Assembly (NCBI GenBank): GCA_028023455.1
Contig: JAQFVV010006639.1
Coordinates: 1 to 64,000 of the forward strand
Origin: Epiperipatus broadwayi
Taxonomy: Eukaryota; Onychophora; Udeonychophora; Euonychophora; Peripatidae
DNA length: 64,000 bases
Reading direction: 5' to 3'
Part shown: positions 42,067 through 52,105 of the stretch, one piece after another
Position numbering within the stretch: the first letter of the stretch is position 1
Layout: each line of letters begins with the position of its first letter
The notes under the pieces: generated by a model
The model's database searches: none
What the model was told of the DNA's origin: nothing
What the model saw: the letters and a program-made list of their open reading frames with translations, nothing else
Program-made: the position numbers and the translations under genes

Positions 42067-42930
42067 TTTACATATCATGCCATTTCCAACTTTCTTATAC
42101 ACTTTAGCAATACCACTTTTATACCAAAATCTTTATTCTTACAGTTTTGACTGTCCTGCAGTCATCATTAGACCTACAATATCCAAATATATAATTATAC
42201 AATTAATACATATTATATACATACTTATACAAATATTTATATACATAATTAAACATACATCTTAACCAGACCATTATAAATAATCATTTTTAATTTTATT
42301 ATTTACTCGTAACTAATTTTATTTTTTATTTACATTATTTTATTTTTAAATTATTGTAAATCTATTTATTACAATTTTTTTTAAAAACTTTAATTTAAAT
42401 TCTTTTATTAAATACCTATCATTTTATTATTGTATAAAGAGTATATTTAAAGAGGTGATTAATTTCTAATGTAATAAAAAAGGTAATTTGAGACATAAAA
42501 AACTTAATGATTAATTAAAAAATATATAATAAAAATAAAAAAAGGTTAGAAGTAATTAAAAATATAAGTAAAAGGATAATAATAAAATGATAGGTATTTA
42601 ATAGTAAAATTTAAAGTTTAAGTTTTAAAAAAGTAAAATGATAAAATTATAATAAAGAGATTTAGAATAATTTAAAAATAAAATAATATAAATAAAAAAT
42701 AAAATTAGTTAAAAGTAGAATAATAAAATGGAAAATGATTATTTATAATGGTCATGCTAAGATGTATGTTTCATTATGTATATAAATAAGTGTATAAAAT
42801 GTATTAATTATATGATTAAATATTTGAATATTGTAGGTCTGATGATGACTGCAGGACAGCTGAAACTGTAAGAATAAAAAATAAAATTGTTGAAGTGTAT
42901 CAGAATGTTTGAAATGGTATGGTATGTAAA
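42067..42930. mobile_element. Inverted pair of PLE pseudo-LTR-like termini
   Basis: Arms of about 355-365 bp (42067-42431 and 42576-42930) are diverged inverted complements around a spacer of about 145 bp. Each arm carries the motif with GACTGCAGGACAG; in the right arm it is a full CTGATGA...GAAAC core (42839-42866). Related strings occur after the stop codon of the PLE copies at 46153 and 62539, which suggests these are PLE terminal regions. The arms are more diverged than those of the neighbouring palindrome at 43115, so this insertion is older. No coding frame. Confidence 0.7.
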
Positions 42931-42994
42931 TATAGGAATCAATACATAAAAAAGGAGGAAAAAGAAAAAAAAATGTATAAGTAATGTTTTTAGT

Positions 42995-42997
<3 letters not shown>

Positions 42998-43065
<68 letters not shown>
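42998..43065. repeat. (TA)n microsatellite
   Basis: About 65 bp of pure TA between two PLE-derived inverted structures. Confidence 0.95.
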
Positions 43066-43070
<5 letters not shown>

Positions 43071-43268
43071 AAATAAATGTCCGCTAATATCAATAATACA
43101 ATAACAAAACTTAAATATATTCCAAACAACGGTAAACAATTTATAATACAATATAAATAAAAACTCAATAAAAACTCATAAAGAAATATTTTCAATTATA
43201 TTCATAATCATTTTCAACTCAACTTTCAAAATGGAATCATCTATTACCAACCGGAAACACATGTCGAT

Positions 43269-44709
43269 TTAAATATCCCACAATTCATTAATCCTAACAT
43301 TTGCTGACTGTCTGTTTATTATCGTATTTTTATACCTACTAATAAAAACTGCCTCTTTAATTTTTCTTTTTTCATTATCTCTCTCTTGTCCTAAAATTTT
43401 TATTTTATTTATATCAAAATTAAACTTAAAATTACAATTTCTATCATGATCATAAAAAACAGATTCAGTATATAACTTGACTTCATTACTATTATCATTA
43501 CATATCTGTACATTTTTCAAAACTCTTTTATATAACAATTTATGTTCTTTAATTCTTTTCTCTATATTACATCTAGATTCCCCTATATATGATAAGTTAC
43601 ACCCACAAAAAATTCTATAAATTATATTACTCACGTTATTTTTTTCTAACTTATCTTTTGAATTATTAACCATTCTATTTAAATTACCTGATCCATAAAA
43701 AGAAACATTATATATACCATTATAAACTTTTTTCATAAATTTTACTTGATTATTATTATAAAAAGGCAAAGAAATCCACTTCTTACTCTTAATTTCTTCA
43801 TCACCAGTATTTCTATTAATTTTCTTACTAAATTGACAAACCACTTGATAAATTTCTTTTATATTATAACCTACACTTAATAATTCACTTACATAATTTT
43901 CAATATTTTTCTTTTATCACATGCATATTTACACAAAATATTATTTCTATACAAAAAAGACCTAAAACCAGCCATCTTATAATTATGTGGCACGTTAGAT
44001 AAATAGGGAATATACCCTCTAGTTTCAATAGGTTTAATAAACAATTTATAGTCAATCATATTATTGTTCCTTGAAATTATCAAATCTAAATATTTAATAC
44101 TGTTGTTATATTCTTTCTCCATAGTCCAGATAAGACCTTTTAATTTATTATATTCATCAAAAATTTTATCAATCATTTCTGAAGAAGCACATATAAAAAC
44201 ATCATCCACATATCTCGTATATATCTTAATATTTCCCATAAATATAAATTTGTTTAAAATTTTCTCTTCATAATATGACAAAACAAAACTGCATAACTGT
44301 GCCACCATTGGTAATCCCATTGGCCAGCCTTTACTCATCTTATAAAATTTACCATTAAAGGATGCAACAATATTTTGTTCAATAAAATTTAAAGCCTTCA
44401 TCAGAAAACATATTAATTGATTATCCACTTTCTTTTCCAATAAAGCTTGATGAATTATCTTAATTGAATCAAGTCTATCAATAGATCCATACATCTCAGA
44501 AACATCCAATGACACTAAAACATCATCACAGTCCAAACTTAAATCTTTAATTTTTTCAACAAAATCAAATGATGACGTTACAGAATATTTTCCAAATCCA
44601 AGTAAATCTTGTAAAATTTTAGCTATATATTTACTAGTCTTATACACAAAAGACCCTCCAAAATCCAAAATTATTCTAAGTGGGTAACCTTCTTTATGTA
44701 ATTTTACAT
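43269..44709 (-). pseudogene. PLE RT/GIY-YIG, left arm copy (one frameshift)
   Basis: Mirror copy of 44753-46153. It is open from the palindrome centre to about 43889, then shifts frame because one A is missing in the run after the CDKK codons (plus-strand CTTTTATCAC near 43910), and is open again 43844-43269 to the stop. All RT motifs (DVSEMYGS, WPMG, YVDD) lie in the first part and the GIY-YIG motifs in the second. Except for this indel and a V in place of M before SNIIYRIF, it is the same protein as the right arm. Like it, it lacks the N-terminal half of the RT. Confidence 0.9.
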
Positions 44710-44752
44710 TTATGTAAAATTACATAAAGAAGGTTACCCACTTAGAATAATT

Positions 44753-46153
44753 TTGGATTTTGGAGGGTCTTTTGTGTATAAGACTAGTAAATATATAGCT
44801 AAAATTTTACAAGATTTACTTGGATTTGGAAAATATTCTGTAACGTCATCATTTGATTTTGTTGAAAAAATTAAAGATTTAAGTTTGGACTGTGATGATG
44901 TTTTAGTGTCATTGGATGTTTCTGAGATGTATGGATCTATTGATAGACTTGATTCAATTAAGATAATTCATCAAGCTTTATTGGAAAAGAAAGTGGATAA
45001 TCAATTAATATGTTTTCTGATGAAGGCTTTAAATTTTATTGAACAAAATATTGTTGCATCCTTTAATGGTAAATTTTATAAGATGAGTAAAGGCTGGCCA
45101 ATGGGATTACCAATGGTGGCACAGTTATGCAGTTTTGTTTTGTCATATTATGAAGAGAAAATTTTAAACAAATTTATATTTATGGGAAATATTAAGATAT
45201 ATACGAGATATGTGGATGATGTTTTTATATGTGCTTCTTCAGAAATGATTGATAAAATTTTTGATGAATATAATAAATTAAAAGGTCTTATCTGGACTAT
45301 GGAGAAAGAATATAACAACAGTATTAAATATTTAGATTTGATAATTTCAAGGAACAATAATATGATTGACTATAAATTGTTTATTAAACCTATTGAAACT
45401 AGAGGGTATATTCCCTATTTATCTAACGTGCCACATAATTATAAGATGGCTGGTTTTAGGTCTTTTTTGTATAGAAATAATATTTTGTGTAAATATGCAT
45501 GTGATAAAAAGAAAAATATTGAAAATTATGTAAGTGAATTATTAAGTGTAGGTTATAATATAAAAGAAATTTATCAAGTGGTTTGTCAATTTAGTAAGAA
45601 AATTAATAGAAATACTGGTGATGAAGAAATTAAGAGTAAGAAGTGGATTTCTTTGCCTTTTTATAATAATAATCAAGTAAAATTTATGAAAAAAGTTTAT
45701 AATGGTATATATAATGTTTCTTTTTATGGATCAGGTAATTTAAATAGAATGGTTAATAATTCAAAAGATAAGTTAGAAAAAAATAACATGAGTAATATAA
45801 TTTATAGAATTTTTTGTGGGTGTAACTTATCATATATAGGGGAATCTAGATGTAATATAGAGAAAAGAATTAAAGAACATAAATTGTTATATAAAAGAGT
45901 TTTGAAAAATGTACAGATATGTAATGATAATAGTAATGAAGTCAAGTTATATACTGAATCTGTTTTTTATGATCATGATAGAAATTGTAATTTTAAGTTT
46001 AATTTTGATATAAATAAAATAAAAATTTTAGGACAAGAGAGAGATAATGAAAAAAGAAAAATTAAAGAGGCAGTTTTTATTAGTAGGTATAAAAATACGA
46101 TAATAAACAGACAGTCAGCAAATGTTAGGATTAATGAATTGTGGGATATTTAA
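44753..46153 (+). CDS. Penelope-like RT-GIY-YIG protein, 5'-truncated, open frame
   Basis: An uninterrupted 466-codon frame that actually stays open back to the palindrome centre (upstream residues VKLHKEGYPLRIIL). There is no ATG at the start; the first codon is TTG, so this is a truncated piece, not a complete gene. PLE reverse transcriptases copy element RNA at target sites cut by their own GIY-YIG nuclease. Seen here, numbered from the TTG: motif A LVSLDVSEMYGS at 51-62, motif B KGWPMGLP at 113-120, motif C YVDD at 153-156, YLDLIISR at 193-200 and the thumb-like RGYIPYLSNVPHN at about 217-229. The GIY-YIG domain follows: IIYRIFCGCNLSYIGES at 349-365, a catalytic-type arginine near 372, Glu in KIKEAVFI near 439 and NRQSAN at 452-457. 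The fingers domain (IHK.G..RPIV) is cut off at the 5' end. No introns. Confidence 0.9.
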   Translation: MDFGGSFVYKTSKYIAKILQDLLGFGKYSVTSSFDFVEKIKDLSLDCDDVLVSLDVSEMYGSIDRLDSIKIIHQALLEKKVDNQLICFLMKALNFIEQNIVASFNGKFYKMSKGWPMGLPMVAQLCSFVLSYYEEKILNKFIFMGNIKIYTRYVDDVFICASSEMIDKIFDEYNKLKGLIWTMEKEYNNSIKYLDLIISRNNNMIDYKLFIKPIETRGYIPYLSNVPHNYKMAGFRSFLYRNNILCKYACDKKKNIENYVSELLSVGYNIKEIYQVVCQFSKKINRNTGDEEIKSKKWISLPFYNNNQVKFMKKVYNGIYNVSFYGSGNLNRMVNNSKDKLEKNNMSNIIYRIFCGCNLSYIGESRCNIEKRIKEHKLLYKRVLKNVQICNDNSNEVKLYTESVFYDHDRNCNFKFNFDINKIKILGQERDNEKRKIKEAVFISRYKNTIINRQSANVRINELWDI

Positions 46154-46460
46154 ATCGACATGTGTTTCCGATTGGTAATAGATGATTCCATTTTGAAAGT
46201 TGAGTTGAAAATGATTATGAATATAATCAAAAATATTTCTTTATGAGTTTTTATTGAGTTTTTATTTATATTGTATTATAAATTGTTTACCGTTGTTTGG
46301 AATATATATATATGATTTGATGTCTGTATTTTTAAAGCAATATACGTAATTATATAACTGAATATTTGTAAATACAGTAACTAAATAATGAAAAAATTTT
46401 ATCCACTTAGGAGCGCTTTTGGTTATCCCAGTAATCTGTATCAACTAAAACTTTGAAATG

Positions 46461-46859
46461 CTAACTTTCCCATAATTCCGTGATCTTAATGTTTGCTGCT
46501 TGCCTGTTAATTAAGTCATGTTTATATTTGTATATTAGCATAGCTTCCTTTATTTTTCTTTCATTATTATTTTTTTCAATTTGCAATATTTTTACACAGT
46601 TAAAATTGAAGTCAAAACCATAAATACATGATTTATTATGGTCATAAAAAACAGATACTGAAATATTATCTACTATGCAATTTTGTTTCAATTTTTGAAC
46701 ACATTTTAATAGTAGCAAGTGTTCTTTAGTTCTTTTTTCCAATGTACATTCTAGATTCACCTATATATCCACTGCCACACCTACATATCCATTTATAAAT
46801 GACACAGTTTTTATTTATAATTGAGGTTTTATCTTTGGAGTTACTTATTAATTTGTTTA
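46461..46859 (-). pseudogene. PLE GIY-YIG endonuclease fragment (second subfamily), left arm
   Basis: On the minus strand: CRCGSGYIGE (GIY-YIG core near 46770), then NLECTLEKRTKEHLLLLK, SVFYDHNKSCIYGFDFNFN, ERKIKEAMLIYKYKHDLINR and QAANIKITELWES before the stop at 46461. Clearly related to, but well diverged from, the PLE at 44753. A frameshift sits at the GES/R junction near 46755. The RT part is absent (5' truncation). It forms an inverted pair with 46875-47033. Confidence 0.85.
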
Positions 46860-46874
46860 TTAATTTGTTACATT

Positions 46875-47030
46875 AAACAAATTAATAAATAACTCCAAAG
46901 ATAAAACCTCATATATAAATAAAAATTGTGTCATTTATAAATGGGGTAAGTAGATGTGGCAGTGGATATATAGGTGAATCTAGATGTACATTGGAAAAAA
47001 GAACTAAAGAACACTTGCTATTATTAAAAC

Positions 47031-47033
<3 letters not shown>
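46875..47033 (+). pseudogene. PLE GIY-YIG fragment (second subfamily), right arm
   Basis: Inverted copy of about 46700-46859 across a 15-bp spacer. Plus-strand reading contains SRCGSGYIGESRCTLEKRTK and EHLLLLKHV, then runs into the (TA)n tract at 47034. The frame through GESR is intact here, unlike the left arm. Confidence 0.85.

Positions 47034-47070
<37 letters not shown>
47034..47070. repeat. (TA)n microsatellite
   Basis: About 37 bp of TA cutting off the right PLE arm and abutting the LINE ORF1 relic. Confidence 0.93.
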
Positions 47071-47072
<2 letters not shown>

Positions 47073-47074
47073 CT

Positions 47075-47995
47075 TATAAAAGTTCAATGTCATTTAAACT
47101 TTCAATTAATACTACCTTACCTTTTTTTCTTCTTTAGGACAAGCACTTTTTCCATTCTTAATCCACAGAAATTACTTTGCTGCCTCTTTTGTGTTTCAAG
47201 ACAATCTTTTACATTCAAATGACAGATATTCATTAATATAAATGTGTTGCTGCTTCTGAGACTAATCCAAATTAGTAAACAAATCACTATTTACCAACAA
47301 ACTTCTTCTCTTCCTAAGCCAATTTTGGGCAAACAATGTACTTTTAAACTTAATTTGTAAAATGGGTGGTTTACTTGTTATATTTCTGCTATTTATACAC
47401 GAAGCCAACAAAATTTGATCACTATTAAAATTGTCAATTTCAAGTTTACTAGCCACAGCAGAAGTAAATATCATGACATTTTTTTTCTCTTGTTAATATA
47501 AACCATGAATTTCAACCATCCTTGCATTTATTCCCTGTTACATTTTAAACTTATTCTTTAAAAACACATCCAAATCAGATTTAAAATCTTTATTTTGCCA
47601 TCTTAAATTTTCAACAGATTTAATTAAGATCTTTATTTTCCTTCTCATAATAGTTCATTCTACTAATAATACCATTATATTTATTTGACTCCACTTTTTT
47701 TGAATCAGATATTATATCAATTTTCCCATTCACCTCAATTAATATTGCTTTCAAATCATTAATTTCTCTCCTGATACTTGAAACATCCATCTCCTTATCT
47801 ATGGAATTTTTACTTTTCTACAATTTAAACAAGTTCATTTTTTCATTATTAGAACTCATATTTCTATATGTAGAAGACTTCAAACTGCAGCAATGAAAAT
47901 GAAAACTAAACTTACCAATTCTACAAGTAGAAAAATCCCCCTCTTCTCCCAAATCCAAATTGCATCCTTTGCAAAAAGAGGTCATATAATAAAAC
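47075..47995 (-). pseudogene. LINE ORF1 relic: zinc finger, coiled coil, FP-like domain
   Basis: Minus-strand reading with a few stops and frameshifts. It starts with a PHD-like cysteine/histidine cluster (FCKGC, about ten residues, C, then FSFHFHC) near 47965-47890. A charged helical stretch follows (MDVSSIRREINDLKAILIEV, NYYEKENKDLN) at 47790-47640, typical of a coiled coil. Next is the block ILLASCINSR, KPPILQIKFKS, KRRSLLVNSDLF at 47474-47262, then YINEYLSFECKRLS and FLWIKNGKS at 47240-47140. The order of zinc finger, coiled coil and FP-like C-terminal domain matches ORF1 proteins of several LINE groups, where the protein binds element RNA. No downstream endonuclease/RT of the same element is present; the PLE piece on its 3' side belongs to another element. 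Confidence 0.6.
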
Positions 47996-47999
47996 TGGC

Positions 48000-48559
48000 A
48001 TTTGTGTCACTAGATGGAGACCAGACCACTATCTCTCTTGTGGGAAAAAATATAACAGTTAATTCTAAATCACAAATCACACAAAATCAAAACATCAAAC
48101 CTTCAGAATATAACAAATAGTTAAATGAAATAATTCACTTTAAGAGAGACATTGGTCATTTATAAACAATACTATATTACCTCGATTGTAACAATTTCCT
48201 GATGAGCATGTTGCAGGAAGGAACTATCGATTGGCATTCCCCAATGCAGATGTTATCCCCCCCCCCCTACAACAATATTTCCTGCTCATCAGAGGATGTA
48301 GCACCATAGAGACTGGAAGCATCTAGACATTTTTGTGTTTGGTTTTCCAAACGGTGCCACTAGAGTTCCATTTCACTACAACCTGACTTACCTAGGTCTA
48401 GTTATGCCAGACATAGCTCAGGAGGCATGAGATTCTCATGAACAAGTGCACTGAATGATGAGTGATGCAATAACAAAAAAAATAGAATTGAACAACTGGA
48501 TAAAATTAATTTTAAGTAACAATAATTTTATTTAATAACAGGTTTAAATAAATGTCCAT
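48000..48559. other. Intergenic; C-rich run at about 48258
   Basis: Contains a C12 run at about 48258-48269, and TGATGAGCA and TGCTCATCA strings about 100 bp apart that could pair. No gene recognised; the plus-strand frame 47893-48120 is the shadow of the LINE ORF1 relic. Confidence 0.4.
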
Positions 48560-49860
48560 CAAACACAGTATTTCATTGACAGTCCCTTGTATCCCTTCGG
48601 CCTACTTCCAATAATATTTTTATATGACTTAAAGAATGTAATTTGTTGAGAATATAATAAAGTTCTTCTTTCAATAGTTCTTTAACAGTTTACATCTTTA
48701 ATCATTTAGTTAATCCACAGAGAGGAGTGTGATATATTAAGACAACAGAGATAATAATGAAGACAACTGATAGCATTTAACTCAGAGTTTCACTTAATTC
48801 AAACAAACATTTTATTTATAGGCCATTGTGTATCTTGGTATACATCCAATAATAGCACTTAAAGAATGTAATTTGTTGTATAATAAAGTCCTTCTTTCAA
48901 TAGTTCTTTAATATCCTTGTGATGACTCATTTTCAGTTCATTTATGAAAAGGTTAGAAGCAGTTTATTGATTAATAGTTCATTTACAAGTCACTCTAATA
49001 AAGTTCATCCTTCATTTCAAATGAAGGCTCATTTATCTTGGGTAAAGAATTCAAAGAGTAAATGTGCATTTATATGCATAAGTTTCATTATTTTCTTCAC
49101 ATAAAATCAATGTGCAGGTAAACATTTATAATCCATATAGTATTTCATTATTTTTTAATTATCAAATCAAGTAATGTAAACAATTCAAGGCTTGTGGACT
49201 ATTCATAATCCAGTCAAGTGTCAATGTGCATTTATATGCATAAGTTTCGTTATTTTCTATTTATATACCATCGAGATGCATGTAAGCATTTGTAATTTTT
49301 ATTTAGTTATTCTAATATATAGCATAAATATTGTTATTTGGTCTGCCACAGATGTATATTTCTACCTATAAATTGATCAGCAGTAGCATTTATTTATTAG
49401 CCAGTTAGGGTTATACATAATATCTCGGTATTTCTGACTCTTCTAGGTATACTTATTTGTATATCAGTAATATAAATCGTTATAAGTATTCGTTTTTAGT
49501 TTTTTTTCTTTTTTTAATCTAGATGCTTCTGCATATAAGAAGTTAATCATTTATGATTTACCTAATTAAAAATGCCTTCTGATTATAGATATTTGTTAAT
49601 ATTTATAATTTATCATTAATAAAATGTATTTTTACATAATTCATTTTTAAGAAAGATGTTTGTTTTGTTTTTTATTTTTATACACATATCTAAGTATTGA
49701 ATAAAATACCTTTTGATTATTGACATTTAAGACATCTAGCATTTACAATTTATTATTAATAAACATATTTTTACATAGCTATTTTTATTCTTAATTTTTT
49801 GTTCATTTCTAAGAAAGATGTTTTGTTTGTGTTTTATAAACACATATAAATATTACATAT
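48560..49860. repeat. Decayed direct repeats, units of 100-250 bp
   Basis: The block CTTAAAGAATGTAATTTGTT plus AATAAAG.TCTTCTTTCAATAG occurs near 48630-48682 and again near 48857-48912. TTATATGCATAAGTTTC occurs near 49070 and 49230. A TTATTAATAAA..ATTTTTACATA block followed by TTTCTAAGAAAGATG occurs near 49610-49660 and 49750-49820. This suggests an old, eroded tandem structure. No coding function recognised. Confidence 0.6.
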
Positions 49861-50820
49861 TTTATAAAATTGCTACCTTCATTTTTTTAATATCCAGTCT
49901 GTTCCATCAAAAAGGGGTCGTTTTTTTTAAGTTGAATGGCATTATTCCCTTTCCTGATGATCACCCATGCAAATCTTGGAGAACCATGGCTTTTGGATGA
50001 AGAGAAGAAGCTGTTACGAATTAGCCTTCCATCATTATATCCTTAATAAAATTTTCCTTTTCCATTATTAACAGTGGCTATAAATATTATATTCCAAGGT
50101 TCCTTAATATCAGCTGTCAATTAAATAGTCAAGCAACACTTAGATAAAAATTTTAACTTTTAACTCTTCACTTTTTTTACTTCTGTAACTGCTCTTAAAA
50201 TCTTTTTAAAATTAAAATCTTTTTCAAAAAATCTTTAAAATCTACTTTAAAAAAATCTTTTTAGAATCCCCTCTGAACTTCCAACTCAACTATATATACT
50301 CTATCCCTGGATTGATTAAGCAGTCTGCCCACTCTATCTTATTTGTTCCACAGCTTTCATTTAAGCCTGAGTGCTTTTTTCTTCTTAAGGATTGGACAAT
50401 CCTTTTCACAGGACAGATAATGAATCACAAGGATTAAGCCATGTTTTCCAATTTAATAAGAGTGCCTCAAGCGATTATCACACTTTATATGACAACATCA
50501 TTCCAAAACTGAAAAATGTAATATTTTTAATAAATGCCAGCTTTTATTTATATCGTAATTTAAAACTATAAAATCAATAATGATTTTCTTTTAACTATAA
50601 ACTTTTTGCTTTATTCCTTTTTTAATTTGATCAAATTATCTTTCTTTTTTCATTGTTGTCAATTTTCATGATTCCTTTGTTTCTTTACATTTTTAGTTTT
50701 CCGTAACCATTATTAAGTCTTTTCTTTTTTAAAAATAAATCATGCTAGTCTATTTAAATGGGGGGGGGGGATCTTTTGAATATATATGTAGAACAGTATA
50801 TCTGTTTCAATATATATATA
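49861..50820. other. Intergenic, nothing recognised
   Basis: AT-rich sequence. A G10 run lies at 50761-50770, and a short TA tract marks the left boundary of the PLE at 50821. Confidence 0.4.
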
Positions 50821-51247
50821 TATAAAAACAAAAAAAAGACTTATAAATCCAATAAATAATATTATATTTCAACCAGAGGACTGGTTTTCATCAGAAAGAA
50901 AAAAAAATACACAGTAAAATGGCGATAATCAAAAATTACAGATTTGGTAAAAGATTAAAAATTTTAACAATTTTAACAAACCCCCCTGATTGGTCACAAA
51001 ATCTAACACAGAATATCTACCCAATCAATGACAAAATTCAAACAAAAAAAAAAAAAATTACATTCCCTCCTAATCAAGCTTAAATTCTATTTAAATTAAA
51101 ATAAATATAAAAATAAAAAATCCAAAATTAAAAATTAAAATATACATATGTGCATACATAGAAAAATTAAACTATGCTCACATACAAAAAATAGCTGTGC
51201 TCACATTAATATTCATTAAAAACTAAAATACTTATACATTTTAATCA
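50821..51247 (-). repeat. Downstream pseudo-LTR of the SGNH-PLE
   Basis: About 427 bp, nearly identical to 55614-56039. Differences seen include C/G near 51087, T/C near 51108 and length changes in the A runs near 51045 and 51187. Contains the hammerhead-like motif at 50867-50894. Confidence 0.93.
50867..50894 (-). ncRNA. Hammerhead-ribozyme-like core motif (downstream pLTR)
   Basis: On the minus strand CTGATGA is followed by a hairpin AACCAG-TCCT-CTGGTT and then GAAA, the arrangement of a hammerhead core (CUGANGA, stem II, GAAA). Hammerhead motifs have been described in PLE pseudo-LTRs. I could not find convincing stems I and III or a well-placed cleavage site, so self-cleavage is doubtful. 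The same motif lies in the upstream pLTR. Confidence 0.4.
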
Positions 51248-51403
51248 AAAATTATAGTTAGTGCAAAGTACAATAATTTATAACTAATTATTCATCTATA
51301 AACCAATTAAACACAGGTATTAAACATCCATGTAACCAATCTATACATAAAAAATCTCATATAAGAAAATTTTCACATAAAAACACACACATATAGAAAT
51401 CAT

Positions 51404-52105
51404 TTAGGAGACCAGGTAACCCAGAGATGTAATAGTTCCAGTGTTCAAATTCAATCCATGTGGTTCTAAGGTCTTGAATTTAAAAATAAAAAAACTCTCC
51501 TTTTGTTTCCTCTCCCTTGTAGAAGAAAAACCTTCCTGAAGAATCACTACTTTTAAATCATCAATTGAATGATTCGGTAAGTTAAAATGTTTTGAAACTG
51601 GTCTATCTTTATTCTTATGCAAAATGTCAAATCTATGATTAGTCATTCTGACATGTAAACTATTTGCTGACTCACCTATATACTGGTTTAAACATCTACT
51701 ACACTCTATCAAATATATCAAATTAACACTTTTACATGTAACATAATTAGGAATATACCATTTGAAATTACAATTCTTAGTACTAAAGACCACTTTCGTC
51801 GCAACAATATGTTTACATGTAAAACATCTTTTATCTTTACATGGAGAACATCCTTTTTCCTGTACAGAACTACTAATAAAATTTGTTTTGACAAGTATAT
51901 CTCTAAGTGATCTATGTTTTCGATATACAGCCTTAGGTGGATCAGAAAAAATAGATTTTAAATAATCTGTGGACTGTAATATGTTAAAATGTTTTGCCAA
52001 TATCTGGTTAATATTAGGTAAATCTCTATTAAAAGTAAGAACCAATGGTGGAACATCTAATTGATTTTTACTCTTTTCAGATAAAAGAAGTTTTTTTTCT
52101 ATCAA
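51404..52105 (-). CDS. GIY-YIG endonuclease part of the SGNH-PLE protein
   Basis: A 233-codon frame encoding the C-terminal third of the PLE polyprotein, in a different frame from the RT and overlapping it by 29 bp. Features in order: the connector KAVYRKHRSLRDILVKTNF at 58-76, a zinc-finger-like CysX2CysX4CysX2Cys (C86, C89, C94, C97), GIY-YIG motif YLIECSRCLNQYIGES at 131-146, the arginine-containing VRMTNHR at 152-158, catalytic-type glutamate in KQKESFFI near 203 and Asn-rich GLNLNTGTI near 217-225 before the stop. The nuclease nicks target DNA to prime reverse transcription. The first methionine is not a credible separate start; the frame was probably continuous with the RT before a one-base change in the A8 run. 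Confidence 0.85.
   Translation of the reverse strand: MIEKKLLLSEKSKNQLDVPPLVLTFNRDLPNINQILAKHFNILQSTDYLKSIFSDPPKAVYRKHRSLRDILVKTNFISSSVQEKGCSPCKDKRCFTCKHIVATKVVFSTKNCNFKWYIPNYVTCKSVNLIYLIECSRCLNQYIGESANSLHVRMTNHRFDILHKNKDRPVSKHFNLPNHSIDDLKVVILQEGFSSTRERKQKESFFIFKFKTLEPHGLNLNTGTITSLGYLVS

Larger units (their letters stand above)
43115..46306. mobile_element. 3.19-kb near-perfect palindrome of two PLE copies
   Basis: Arms of 1596 bp on each side of a 2-bp spacer (TT at 44710-44711). The arms are almost identical: I see one single-base deletion in a homopolymer, one Val/Met codon change and a few other mismatches. Each arm holds the same PLE from mid-RT to about 150 bp past the stop, truncated at the same 5' point, so the two copies face away from each other. 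The outer ends are TA-rich (ATATATTCC on the left, GGAATATAT on the right), which hides any target duplication. Confidence 0.93.

Noticed and set aside
44064-45357. Mirror open frames of 69 codons in both palindrome arms
   Set aside because: They are antisense shadows of the PLE RT frame and appear identically in both arms.
47893-48120. Plus-strand 75-codon frame
   Set aside because: Antisense to the better supported LINE ORF1 zinc-finger region; no recognisable domain.
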